This document shows positions 37,202 through 45,600 of a stretch of DNA of 64,000 nt, in pieces. Origin of the DNA: Sphingomonas azotifigens NBRC 15497 (GTDB taxonomy: Bacteria; Pseudomonadota; Alphaproteobacteria; Sphingomonadales; Sphingomonadaceae). Position 1 is the first letter of the stretch; each line of letters starts with the position of its first letter. The stretch covers positions 39,928-103,927 of the forward strand of contig NZ_BCTR01000003.1 of the NCBI RefSeq assembly GCF_002091475.1. The letters are read 5' to 3'. A program made the translations under genes and the position numbers. A model generated the notes under the pieces. The model was not told the DNA's origin and ran no database searches. It worked only from the letters and a program-made list of their open reading frames with translations.

Positions 37202-38611
37202 TCAGGCCACCATGGCCTCAGGCGTACCCTTCACGCTGCACACCAGCTTGCGGTTGACGAACTCCTCGATGCCGTAGCTCGAGAGTTCCTTGCCATAGCC
37301 GGAGCGCTTGATGCCGCCGAACGGAAGCTCGGGCGAACTGATGTTGGGGTAGTTGAGGAAGACCATGCCGGTCTCCATCCGGCTCGCCACTCGCGCGGCA
37401 TGCGCGGCGTCGGTCGAATAGACCGATCCGCCCAGGCCATAGGACGAGTCATTGGCGATCGCGATCGCTTCGTCTTCGTCCGCCGCGGCGAGCACGATGG
37501 CGGCGGGTCCGAAGAACTCCTCGCGATAGGCCGGATTGTCGCGCGCGACGTCGACGAGGATCGTCGGCTCCAGATAGGCGCCGGGCCGGTCGATCCGCGC
37601 GCCGCCGCGCACCAGCCGGGCGCCGTGGCGGACGGCGGTGTCGATCTGGTCGAGGATATGGTCGAGCGCCGCCTGGGAGGAGAGCGGCCCGAAATTGGTC
37701 GCTTCGTCCATCGGGTCGCCGGCGACGAGCTGGCCCATCGCGGCGTCGAGCTTTTCGACGAACGCGCGCGCGCGCCCCTCCCCGACGATGATGAACCGCT
37801 TGGCGCCGATGCAGGTCTGGCCGCAATTGCCGATGCGGCCGAGGATCGCCAGCTGGACCGTCGTGTCCATGTCGGCATCCTCGAGCACGAGGAAGGCGTC
37901 GCTGCCGCCCAGCTCCATGGTCGACTTCTTGAGGTTGGCACCGGCGCGCGACGCGATCGCCATGCCGGCGCGTTCCGATCCGGTGAGCGCCACGCCCTGC
38001 ACGCGGGGATCGTCGATCACCGCGCCTGCCTGGTCGTTGGTCAGGAACACGTTGGTATAGGCGCCCTTCGGCGCGCCCGCCGCGATGAACAGGTCCGCAA
38101 AGGCGAGCGCGCATTGCGGCACGCCCGGCGCGTGCTTCACCAGCACCGTGTTCCCGGCCACCAGATTGGGCGCGGCGAAGCGGGCGAGCTGATAATAGGG
38201 ATAGTTCCAGGGCTGGATGCCGAGCAGCACGCCCAGCGGCGCGATCTCTACATGCGCGTCGAAGCGGTCGGAAGCGATCGGGCGCGGTGCCAGGAACTGC
38301 TCCGCATGCGCGGCATAATAGGCGAGGATCGAGGCGCTGATCGTCACCTCGTCGCGCGATTCCTGCAGGCGCTTGCCCATTTCGCGCGTGGCCAGCTGGG
38401 CGAGATGCTCGATCCGCTCGAGCATCAGGCGGGCGGTGGTGCCGACGATCTCGGCGCGGCCGGCAACGCCCATCGCGCGCCATTCGCCCTGAAAGGCCGC
38501 ATGTGCCGAGGTGAGGATCTGTTCCACCTGCGCGTCGGTATGCAGCGCGAAGGTCGCCAGCGTCTCGCCGCTGGCGGGGTTCACGCTGACATAGGGGCTC
38601 AAACTGGTCAT
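37202..38611 (-). CDS. NAD(P)+-dependent aldehyde dehydrogenase (succinate-semialdehyde type)
   Basis: This 469-aa enzyme oxidises an aldehyde to the acid. The catalytic Cys lies in GNCGQTCIGAKRF and the general-base Glu in MELGGSDAF. The cofactor-site segment is GIQPWNYPYYQLARFAAPNL, and the family C-terminal motif NYPNISSPELPFGGIKRSGYG is present. Similarity by eye is closest to the YneI/Sad succinate-semialdehyde group, but the substrate is uncertain. ATG 38611 has GGAG six nt upstream; the in-frame ATG at 38617 directly abuts that GGAG and is less likely. A palindrome (38711-38729) in its promoter region and a FixL/FixJ-like system upstream suggest regulated expression, perhaps during alcohol or amine oxidation. 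Confidence 0.92.
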   Translation of the reverse strand: MTSLSPYVSVNPASGETLATFALHTDAQVEQILTSAHAAFQGEWRAMGVAGRAEIVGTTARLMLERIEHLAQLATREMGKRLQESRDEVTISASILAYYAAHAEQFLAPRPIASDRFDAHVEIAPLGVLLGIQPWNYPYYQLARFAAPNLVAGNTVLVKHAPGVPQCALAFADLFIAAGAPKGAYTNVFLTNDQAGAVIDDPRVQGVALTGSERAGMAIASRAGANLKKSTMELGGSDAFLVLEDADMDTTVQLAILGRIGNCGQTCIGAKRFIIVGEGRARAFVEKLDAAMGQLVAGDPMDEATNFGPLSSQAALDHILDQIDTAVRHGARLVRGGARIDRPGAYLEPTILVDVARDNPAYREEFFGPAAIVLAAADEDEAIAIANDSSYGLGGSVYSTDAAHAARVASRMETGMVFLNYPNISSPELPFGGIKRSGYGKELSSYGIEEFVNRKLVCSVKGTPEAMVA

Positions 38612-38710
38612 GGACATCTCCAAAAGCTCTGCCGGCGCCAGGCCTGGAAGGAAGGGTGGCGCGGGGCTTCGCATTCCCTGACGACGCAGCGCCCGGAGAT
38701 GAATCATGCT

Positions 38711-38729
38711 TAGGTTTCGTACAAACCTA
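38711..38729. promoter_or_regulatory. Palindromic operator candidate upstream of the aldehyde dehydrogenase
   Basis: TAGGTTT-CGTAC-AAACCTA is a perfect 7-bp inverted repeat with a 5-nt spacer, 100 nt before the dehydrogenase start and 30 nt before the receiver-protein stop. No T-tract follows on either strand, so it looks more like a dimer-binding site than a terminator. The cognate regulator is unknown; the FixJ-type protein encoded next door is one candidate. Confidence 0.45.
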
Positions 38730-38758
38730 GGTATCGGGCCCCGGCTGCCGGCGTGCGC

Positions 38759-39127
38759 CTACCTGGTAGTGGCGCACTCGATCGCGTCGAGCAGGCAATC
38801 GGGATCGATCGGCTTGGTCAGGAAGGCGGCCGCACCCCAGTGCAGCGCCTGCGCCCGTGCCTCGGGCGTGGGGAAGGCGGTCATCACGATCAGCGGATGC
38901 GGCCAGCCACGGCGGGCGATTTCCTGCTGCAGCTGCAGGCCGGAGAGGCCGGGCATGTGCAGATCGGTCACGATGCAGGTCAGCTCGGCTTCGGCGCCCG
39001 ACGCGAGCAGGGCTTCCACGCTTTCGAAGCCGATGGTCCGCATGCCGCCGGAACGGATGAAGCTGTCGATGCTGCCGCGCACGCCCGGGTCGTCGTCGAC
39101 CACCCCGATGACGGTAGGATGCTGCAT
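38759..39127 (-). CDS. Stand-alone receiver-domain response regulator
   Basis: This 122-aa protein is a single receiver domain with no output domain. It has the acidic cluster DDDPG at residues 11-15, phospho-acceptor D55 in CIVTDLHMPGLSGLQ, switch Thr in MTAF and the conserved Lys in FLTKPID. It is the third gene of a minus-strand kinase-FixJ-receiver cluster, 20 nt after the FixJ-type gene. Such proteins often act as phosphate sinks or shuttle phosphate between kinases. Confidence 0.9.
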   Translation of the reverse strand: MQHPTVIGVVDDDPGVRGSIDSFIRSGGMRTIGFESVEALLASGAEAELTCIVTDLHMPGLSGLQLQQEIARRGWPHPLIVMTAFPTPEARAQALHWGAAAFLTKPIDPDCLLDAIECATTR

Positions 39128-39147
39128 CGTCTCTCCCTTGGTCTCGG

Positions 39148-39807
39148 TCAGGCCCGAGCCGGCGTAGGATAGCGGTGGATGGTTTCGTCGCGCACCGCCA
39201 GCTGCTCGGCCATGCGGACGAGATCCGCAAGCGACGGTGCCTCCATCTTGCGCAGCACCTTGCCGCGATGGATCTTCACCGTGATTTCGGACAGCGAGAG
39301 GCGGGCCGCGACTTGCTTGTTCATCAGCCCCGCGACGACCAGCCCCATCACCTCACGCTCGCGCGGCGTGAGCGTTTTGTAGCGCGCCTGGAGTACCGCT
39401 TGCTCGCGTGCCGCGCGCTGCGTCCGGCGGTCGCGTTCGAGCGCCATCTGCACCGAATCCAGCATCTGTTCGTCGTCGAACGGCTTGGGCAGGAAATCGA
39501 TCGCGCCTGCGCGCATGCCGCGAACGGTCATCGGGATATCGCCATGGCCGGTGATGAGGATGACCGGGATGGAAAGCTGCAGCTCGGCCAGCCGCTCCTG
39601 GAAATCGAGGCCATTCTCGCCGGGCAATTGCACGTCGAGCACGAGGCAGGCGGGCCCGGCCGGACGGCCGGCGTGGAGAAACGCCTCGGTGCTCGCATGG
39701 GCACGTACGGTGAGGCCGACGGAGCGCATCAGGCTATCCAGCGAACCGCGGACCTGGGCATCGTCGTCGACGATCACGACGCTTCCGGACGGGTGATCGC
39801 TGGTCAC
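39148..39807 (-). CDS. FixJ/LuxR-family response regulator
   Basis: This 219-aa protein has an N-terminal receiver (acidic DDD at 14-16, phospho-acceptor D58 in LVLDVQLPGENGL, Lys in FLPKPFDDEQML). A C-terminal LuxR-type helix-turn-helix follows at about residues 145-205 (LTPREREVMGLVVAGLMNKQ, LSLSEITVKIHRGKVLRKM). Its start overlaps the stop of the upstream kinase gene by 4 nt, so the pair is translationally coupled. It should activate transcription after phosphorylation by the PAS kinase; targets may include the adjacent aldehyde dehydrogenase. Confidence 0.92.
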   Translation of the reverse strand: MTSDHPSGSVVIVDDDAQVRGSLDSLMRSVGLTVRAHASTEAFLHAGRPAGPACLVLDVQLPGENGLDFQERLAELQLSIPVILITGHGDIPMTVRGMRAGAIDFLPKPFDDEQMLDSVQMALERDRRTQRAAREQAVLQARYKTLTPREREVMGLVVAGLMNKQVAARLSLSEITVKIHRGKVLRKMEAPSLADLVRMAEQLAVRDETIHRYPTPARA

Positions 39808-41693
39808 GCGGCCCGATCCGCTTGCCGCTGTTGCTGCGCGACGGGCAGGGCGAAGTGAAACACCGCGCCGCCTTCCGCCCCATTGGCAGCGGAAAGGGTG
39901 CCGCCATGCTGCTCGACGATGGACCTGCAGATCGAGAGACCCATGCCCATGCCTTGTGCCTTGGTGGTGAAGAAGGGCTGGAAAAGCCGTTCCGGGTCGC
40001 CCTCGAAGCCCGAGCCGCTGTCCTTGATGTGGAGGACGATGCTTCCCTCCCGTTCGACGATATCCACGCAGATCCTGCGTTGGCCGACGGGTTTGTCGCT
40101 CATCGCCTGCTCGGCATTGAGCAGCAGGTTCACCAGCACCTGCTGGATCTGCACGCGATCGGCGCGGATCGGCGGCAGGTTGGCGGGGACCCTAAGGGTG
40201 ACCGTCACCTGTTTGGCCTGGAGATCGCCCTGCAGCAGCGCGAGCGTGTCATGGAGCAGATCCTGCACGTCGATCCGATCCTGTTGCGGTGCGGACTTGC
40301 GCGCCATGGTGCGGACTCGCGCGATCACGTCTGCAGCACGCGCGCCGCTGGCGACGATGTGATCGAGGCAGTTCTCCACTTCGGGCGCCTGCTCGGTCTC
40401 CTGCTTCAGCCAGCGGCGGCCGGACTTGGCATAGGTGATGATCGCCGAAAGCGGCTGGTTTACCTCGTGCGCGATCGTCGCGGCGAGCTGGCCGAGCAGC
40501 GTGACACGCGCGACATGCGCCATCTCGGCCTGGGCCTGGACGAGCCGCGCCTGCGCCCGCTTCTGCTCGGTCATGTCGACCGCCATCACCAGCACGCGGC
40601 GCCAGGGATCCTCACCGTCGGGCAGGGTCAGCCGGAGGAGGATGTCGACCAGGCGGCCGTCGGCGCTGACGAGCTGGACCTCCTCCTCGACCTGTCGCGC
40701 GCCGCGATACAGGTCGGCCCAGATCCGGCGGATCTTGTCGGCCTGGTCCGGGGGATAGAAAGGGCCGAGCGAGCGTCCGATCAGCGCCGTCCGGCTTTCC
40801 AGCCCGAACAACGTTGCCGCCGCATGATTGGCGTTCCGCACCACGGCGTGCGCGGCGATATGGTCGATGTCGAACGCGCCGGACCGCAGCGCATGCGGGG
40901 AGGCGCTTTCGAGCAGGCAGCTGAGGTCGGTCTCCCAGATCGGGAAGCACGCGGCATTGAAGATGGCGCGGTAGCGTTCTTCCGACAGCCGCCGCGCGGC
41001 CGCGGCGCGGCGGGCCTCGGTCAGGTCGGTGCTGGTCTCGATCACTCCCACCGGGCGACCCTTGGCGTCGAGGCGGGGGAACCAGCGGCTGGCGAGCAGG
41101 ATGCGATCGCCTTCCTTGCGCTGGCGCGCGATCTCGCCCGACCAGCTGCCGCTCGCCAGCAGGTCGGGCATGTCGCCGGCAACGAAGGTGGTGCCCAGCA
41201 TTTCCTGCGACCGGCGGCCCAACGCTTCCTCGCGCGACCAGCCATAGAGGCGCTCCGCACCGGCATTCCAATAGACGATCACGTCCTCGGCATTGCGGAT
41301 GATCACCGTGTCGTGGGTCAGTTCGAGGATGCGGGCCTGCTCCTCGAGCGGCGCCTGCGCGCTGTGGTGGCCCGTCACCAGCAGAGTGGTCAGCGCGACT
41401 GCCGCCAGGCTGAGCACATGGTGCAGGTCCGCCTGGCCAAGCGCCGTCCCCCAGTGCAGCAGGATCCAGCCGATCAGGGTCAGCCCGCCACAGGCTGCCC
41501 CGGCAAGGACGAGGATGCGCGGCAGTCGGGTACGGGCGACCAGCAGGATCGCGGTCAGGTAGAAGATCGTCGCCGTGCCGTGCATCGCATTGGGCATGTC
41601 GGACGTGAACACGCACAGCGCGAGGACGACGGCCGTCGCGATCGTCAAGACGATGGCGCGGCCGGAATGGCGTGCCACGAGCCCGGCCTTCAT
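39804..41693 (-). CDS. PAS-domain sensor histidine kinase (FixL-like)
   Basis: This 629-aa kinase has three or four N-terminal membrane helices (about residues 12-110, an integral-membrane sensor), then two PAS domains (about 120-235 and 238-380). The first contains NAEDVIVYWNAGAERLYGWS and the PAC-like GVIETSTDLTEAR. The HisKA domain has phospho-acceptor His409 in TIAHEVNQPLSAI. HATPase_c motifs are NLLLNAEQAM, IKDSGSGF and GMGMGLSICRSIVEQHGG. ATG 41693 (MKAGLVARH) is chosen because it directly precedes helix 1. I see no heme-binding PAS His with confidence, so the signal is unknown. Confidence 0.9.
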   Translation of the reverse strand: MKAGLVARHSGRAIVLTIATAVVLALCVFTSDMPNAMHGTATIFYLTAILLVARTRLPRILVLAGAACGGLTLIGWILLHWGTALGQADLHHVLSLAAVALTTLLVTGHHSAQAPLEEQARILELTHDTVIIRNAEDVIVYWNAGAERLYGWSREEALGRRSQEMLGTTFVAGDMPDLLASGSWSGEIARQRKEGDRILLASRWFPRLDAKGRPVGVIETSTDLTEARRAAAARRLSEERYRAIFNAACFPIWETDLSCLLESASPHALRSGAFDIDHIAAHAVVRNANHAAATLFGLESRTALIGRSLGPFYPPDQADKIRRIWADLYRGARQVEEEVQLVSADGRLVDILLRLTLPDGEDPWRRVLVMAVDMTEQKRAQARLVQAQAEMAHVARVTLLGQLAATIAHEVNQPLSAIITYAKSGRRWLKQETEQAPEVENCLDHIVASGARAADVIARVRTMARKSAPQQDRIDVQDLLHDTLALLQGDLQAKQVTVTLRVPANLPPIRADRVQIQQVLVNLLLNAEQAMSDKPVGQRRICVDIVEREGSIVLHIKDSGSGFEGDPERLFQPFFTTKAQGMGMGLSICRSIVEQHGGTLSAANGAEGGAVFHFALPVAQQQRQADRAA

Positions 41694-42014
41694 GCCGCGC
41701 GCCGACCCGTCAGATCGCGGATCGCGTGCACTGCGCACAGGTTGTCATGTGCCGACGGCATGTCCGGCTGTTCCCGTTGAAGCCCGGTCGCCGGCGCCGC
41801 GACATGCAACACCGCAGCGGTCCGCCGATGGCTAGCGGGATGTACCAATGCTTCGCCTGCGGCGCACGGCGCAAACCGTAAGCGCCCGTTGGTCGACCTT
41901 CCACTCACGTTCTGCGCCCTGCTTGAATCGCGGCGCCCCTTCCGGATCTGCGGTCGTCCGTCAACTCGGTTCAGCCAGCCTGCGTCCCGATGCTGCACGA
42001 ATTTGAAGCCGTGG
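41694..42014. other. Intergenic region upstream of the PAS kinase
   Basis: This 321-nt gap separates the PAS kinase start from the stop of the phosphoesterase gene (both minus). Open frames crossing it have no convincing start or family motif. It should carry the promoter of the kinase/FixJ/receiver cluster, but no clear -35/-10 pair, strong hairpin or repeat is visible to me. Confidence 0.5.
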
Positions 42015-42935
42015 TCAGATCGGCACGTCTTCGCGATCCACGCTTGCAAAGCCGTAAGTTCGATAATCGCTATGGACCGTGCGGCCGGCGACGGTGACTT
42101 CGGTATAGCCCTCCGGCGTGCCGAGGAACGACCCGCGCCAGTCCGCGCCCGCCACCGCGCCGGTGGTGATGAAGGCCATGCCGTTCAGCTCGATGCGCTC
42201 ATAGACATGGCTGTGCGCCTGCAGCACCGCGAGGACCTTGTGGGCGTAGAGGATGCGCAGCACCTCGCGGGCGTTGACGACGTTGGTCCAGTTGTGCGGC
42301 GTGTTCAGCCAGCTCTCGGGTTCGTAACAGCGCATCGCGGTGATCAGCGGGATATGGGTGACGGCGATGATCCGGGCGCCTGCCGGCTGCGCGGCGAGAT
42401 CGGCCGCCAGCCAGGCCAGCTGCTCCGCGTCCACGCGGCCTTCGTAGCTGCGATCGGCGGTGATGCCGACCGAGTCCAGCACCACGAAATGCACGCCCTT
42501 GTGATCGAAGGCATAATAGCGCGGGCCGAAGCGATCGGTGTAGAAGCGCTTGCCGTACTCGGGCGCGTCGGGCGAGACGCCGCTCGCCGGGAACACGCCC
42601 AGGCAATCATGGTTGCCGAGCACGTGATAGACCTTCTTGCGCAGATGCGCGCGCTCGGTCTGCTGATAGAGGTCCATCAGCATCGTCGCGCGGGTGCGGT
42701 TGGTCTCCAGCGCATCCTCGATATGGTCGCCATTCTGGAGGACGAAGTCGACCGGCGAGGCGGAGACCTGCTCGAAGCACAGCGTGCAGCCGCGCACCGC
42801 ATCGAGCTCGGGCCGGATGTGGCAGTCGCCGAGCAGCGCAAAGGTGAAGCTTTCGGGTGCCGCCACAGCCTCGCGGAGCGCGACCGGCGCGAGCGGTGCG
42901 GCGAGGGCGCCGCGCAACAGGGTTCTGCGGTGCAT
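42015..42935 (-). CDS. Calcineurin-like metallophosphoesterase, Tat-exported (module 2)
   Basis: This 306-aa periplasmic phosphoesterase has an N-terminal twin-arginine signal (MHRRTLLRGALAAPLAPVAL). The metallophosphoesterase motifs occur in order: LLGDCHI, LQNGDHIED, LGNHDCLG, VTHIPLI and QAHSHVYER, supplying the two-metal site. The substrate could be a phosphomonoester, phosphodiester or cyclic nucleotide. It lies about 100 nt downstream of a signalling TBDR, across a GC hairpin. This is the same gene-type pairing as the PhoD-like phosphatase in module 1. Confidence 0.9.
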   Translation of the reverse strand: MHRRTLLRGALAAPLAPVALREAVAAPESFTFALLGDCHIRPELDAVRGCTLCFEQVSASPVDFVLQNGDHIEDALETNRTRATMLMDLYQQTERAHLRKKVYHVLGNHDCLGVFPASGVSPDAPEYGKRFYTDRFGPRYYAFDHKGVHFVVLDSVGITADRSYEGRVDAEQLAWLAADLAAQPAGARIIAVTHIPLITAMRCYEPESWLNTPHNWTNVVNAREVLRILYAHKVLAVLQAHSHVYERIELNGMAFITTGAVAGADWRGSFLGTPEGYTEVTVAGRTVHSDYRTYGFASVDREDVPI

Positions 42936-42963
42936 GTCGATCCTTTCGATGCGCCAAAAGGCC

Positions 42964-42986
42964 GGCGCCCCCTGGAGGGAGGCGCC
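42964..42986 (-). terminator. GC hairpin between the module 2 TBDR and phosphoesterase
   Basis: GGCGCC at 42964-42969 and 42981-42986 bracket CCC/GGG pairs with one bulged A. There is no strong U-tract on the minus strand, so it may be an attenuator or mRNA-stabilising hairpin that lowers read-through into the phosphoesterase gene. Confidence 0.35.
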
Positions 42987-43034
42987 GCCCAGTTGCGACG
43001 GGAGCGCTCGATCTGCTCCCGCCGGGGGGAAATG

Positions 43035-45521
43035 TCAGAAGTGGACGCGGACGGTGCCGAACACCTGGCGCGGCGCGGCGGGCTGCAGCGTCGTATAGGT
43101 GCCGTTCGGATCCGAGGTGACGAAGCCGGCGGTGCCGGTCGAGGCGATATACTGCTTGTCGAACAGGTTGGTGACGTTGACCTGCACGTCGAGCAGGCGG
43201 CTGAACCGGTACCCGCCGGAGAGGTTGAAGTTCACCGCGCCCGGCAGCGGCGCGTCGTTCAGATAGCTGTAGTAGCGCTTGCTGCGATAATGCGCCGAGA
43301 GCGTGCCGAAGATCGTGCCGTCGTCATAGTTCAGCTCGGCATTGCCGACATGGCGCGGCGAGGCGACGACCTGCTTGCCCTTGGTCGGGATCCGCGCGCC
43401 GCCCAGCGGCTGGACGTCGTCGTCATAGGTCGCGTCGTTATAGGCCCAGCTGCCATAGAGCGACCAGTGCGGCAGGAACTTCCAGTTCGCTGCCGCCTCG
43501 ACGCCGCGCGACGAGACGCCGCCGACATTCTGCAGCACATTCTGGTTGCCGACGACCACCGCGCTGATCGACGAGGCGAGCAGGCGATTGGTGAACTTGA
43601 CGTAATAGCCGGTGAGCGAGAGCTGCACCGCGCGATCATGATAGCGATAGCCGGCCTCGAAGGTGTTGGTCATCTCCGGCTTCAGATCGCCCCGGATATA
43701 GTTGAACCCGGCCTGCGAGCTGCTCGAGAACGGCCCGCTCGAGGTGGAGGCGACGAACGCCGCCATGTTGCGGGTATAGTCGGCAAAGAACTCGCTGCTG
43801 CCGTCGAGCGTGTAGAGGATGCCGGCGGTCGGCAGGAACCAGTTCTTGGCCTGGATCGAGCCGTTGATCGGCGTCGCGCTGGTGATGCTGGTCGCGGTGC
43901 TGGTCGAGACGACGCCCTTCACCCCGGCGTTGATGCGCAGCTGTTCGGTCGCCTGCCACGTGTCGCCCAGGTCGATCTGCACGGTGTCGGTGACGAAGTG
44001 GTTGCGGAACTTGGTCTTGAACGGGTCGGTGTAGAAGCGCTGGAATTCGCGCGGCGTCACACCCTTCTCAAGGCCGTACAGGTACGAGCCCTGGTCGAAG
44101 ATATTGTGTTCGTACCAGATGCCGGCTTCGATCTTGTGTGCGCCGGCCTCGAACTTCAGCCGCGAGATCACGCCCTTGCGGTTCAGATCGTAGCGCAGCG
44201 CCGAGACCGAGACGGGCGAGCCGCCGAACGCCGCGGGCGTCGGGTCATAGGGGTCGGCCCAGGTGCCGATGCCCTTGTCGAGGTGTAGATAGGCGGTGGT
44301 GAAGCCGGAGAGGCGCGGGCTGATCCGGTAATCGAGCTTCTCGTAGCCGAGCAGGTCGCGCCGCACGCCGCCGCCCTGGTACACGGTGTCGTCGGGCGCC
44401 TGATAGGGGGCGGGCGCGGTACCGCCGGTCTGGGTCAGCACGGCCAGCTGCTCGGCCAGCGCGAAGGTGGGCAGATTGTCGAAATCCCAGCCATAGGTCT
44501 TGAGGCGGGCGAGTGAGGTGTCGTTGTAATCGTCCTCGCGGCGATCGATCAGGTCGAGAAAGGTGGTCGACTTGACGTCGTTGCCCAGCGGCTGGACATA
44601 TTTGGCGTTGATCTGGTCCTGTTCCTGCTTGCCCCAGCCCTTCCACTTGCCCTGGCGATCATGCGCATAGGACAGCGTGAGCATGCCGCCCCAGGGCAGC
44701 GTGCCGGTGTTGACCCGGCCGAAGCTGCGCCAGCTGTCGGCGCTGCCATAGCTCTGCTCGAGATCGATGCCGAACCGGGCGGTCGGGTCGATCGAGGTGA
44801 AGTCGACCGTGCCGCCGATATTGCTGGTCGAGGCGGTGCCGAGCGCGCCGGCACCCTGGGAGAGCGTCGCCGGGCCGTTGTTCTCGCTGAGCAGCGCGCG
44901 GTTGATCGAAAGGCCGTTGTTGTTGCGATACTGCATGTTGCCGAGCGGCACGCCGTCCAGCGTATAGCCCATCTGATCGGTGAGGAAGCCGCGGATCGAG
45001 AGCTGGGTGGCCGCCTCATAGGTGCCGTGCGCGTCCGAGGAGTCGAAATTCACCCCCGGCAGCCGGCTCAGCGCGCGAAGCGGCGAGGTGCCCGGCGTCG
45101 TCTTGCGCATCGCGAGCTCGGACACGGTCTGCACCTGGCGCGATTCCCCGGTGCCGAGCACGACGATTTCCTCGCCCATGGTCGCCTCGGCCGTCTGCTG
45201 CTCGGGCTTGGGGGCCTCTGCCGGGGCGACCTTGAGCGAGATCATCGAGGGGGTTTCCTCGGCGATCACCAGGCCTTGGCCGGCGATCAGGCGGCGCAGC
45301 GCCTCGCTACGGGTGAAGCTGCCGCGCAGCGCCGCCACCTTGCGGCTGGCCACCGCGTCATAGGGGAAGATCACATGGACCCCCGCCTGGCGCGCGAAGC
45401 TGTTGAGCGCGGAGGCCGTGTCGCCGGCCTTGATGTCGAACGCGATGCGCGGTGCCTGGGCATGGGCGGCAGCCGGCAGCGCGGCCGCCACCAGGGCGGT
45501 CGTCGTCAGAAACTTGTGCAT
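43035..45521 (-). CDS. TonB-dependent receptor with STN signalling domain (module 2)
   Basis: This 828-aa outer-membrane receptor has a signal peptide at residues 1-22 (HKFLTTTALVAAALPAAAHA). The STN domain spans about 24-85 (IAFDIKAGDTASALNSFARQ, then FPYDAVASRKVAALRG). A TonB-box-like EEIVVLG lies near residue 118. The plug has GTSPLRALSRLPGVNFDSSD and the barrel ends FGTVRVHF with the expected terminal Phe. The start ATG 45521 precedes a normal signal. The gene follows fecR on the same strand. It should import and sense an unknown ligand, and pairs by context with the secreted phosphoesterase downstream. Confidence 0.93.
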   Translation of the reverse strand: MHKFLTTTALVAAALPAAAHAQAPRIAFDIKAGDTASALNSFARQAGVHVIFPYDAVASRKVAALRGSFTRSEALRRLIAGQGLVIAEETPSMISLKVAPAEAPKPEQQTAEATMGEEIVVLGTGESRQVQTVSELAMRKTTPGTSPLRALSRLPGVNFDSSDAHGTYEAATQLSIRGFLTDQMGYTLDGVPLGNMQYRNNNGLSINRALLSENNGPATLSQGAGALGTASTSNIGGTVDFTSIDPTARFGIDLEQSYGSADSWRSFGRVNTGTLPWGGMLTLSYAHDRQGKWKGWGKQEQDQINAKYVQPLGNDVKSTTFLDLIDRREDDYNDTSLARLKTYGWDFDNLPTFALAEQLAVLTQTGGTAPAPYQAPDDTVYQGGGVRRDLLGYEKLDYRISPRLSGFTTAYLHLDKGIGTWADPYDPTPAAFGGSPVSVSALRYDLNRKGVISRLKFEAGAHKIEAGIWYEHNIFDQGSYLYGLEKGVTPREFQRFYTDPFKTKFRNHFVTDTVQIDLGDTWQATEQLRINAGVKGVVSTSTATSITSATPINGSIQAKNWFLPTAGILYTLDGSSEFFADYTRNMAAFVASTSSGPFSSSSQAGFNYIRGDLKPEMTNTFEAGYRYHDRAVQLSLTGYYVKFTNRLLASSISAVVVGNQNVLQNVGGVSSRGVEAAANWKFLPHWSLYGSWAYNDATYDDDVQPLGGARIPTKGKQVVASPRHVGNAELNYDDGTIFGTLSAHYRSKRYYSYLNDAPLPGAVNFNLSGGYRFSRLLDVQVNVTNLFDKQYIASTGTAGFVTSDPNGTYTTLQPAAPRQVFGTVRVHF

Positions 45522-45555
45522 GGAAACCCCGCTTTGGTAACGTTTGTCCCAGCAA

Positions 45556-45584
45556 GGATGGATGGGCGCGGCGAAACCGCCATT
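45556..45584 (-). promoter_or_regulatory. Candidate ECF-sigma promoter of signalling module 2 TBDR
   Basis: On the minus strand the sequence reads AATGGCGGTT-N14-CATCC, starting 63 nt before the receptor ATG. It matches the module 1 element AGTAGCGGTT-N14-CATCG at 8 of 10 and 4 of 5 positions with identical spacing. This is the third occurrence in the window, all before genes of ECF signalling modules. Confidence 0.45.
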
Positions 45585-45600
45585 CGCCTGCGAAAAAAAT

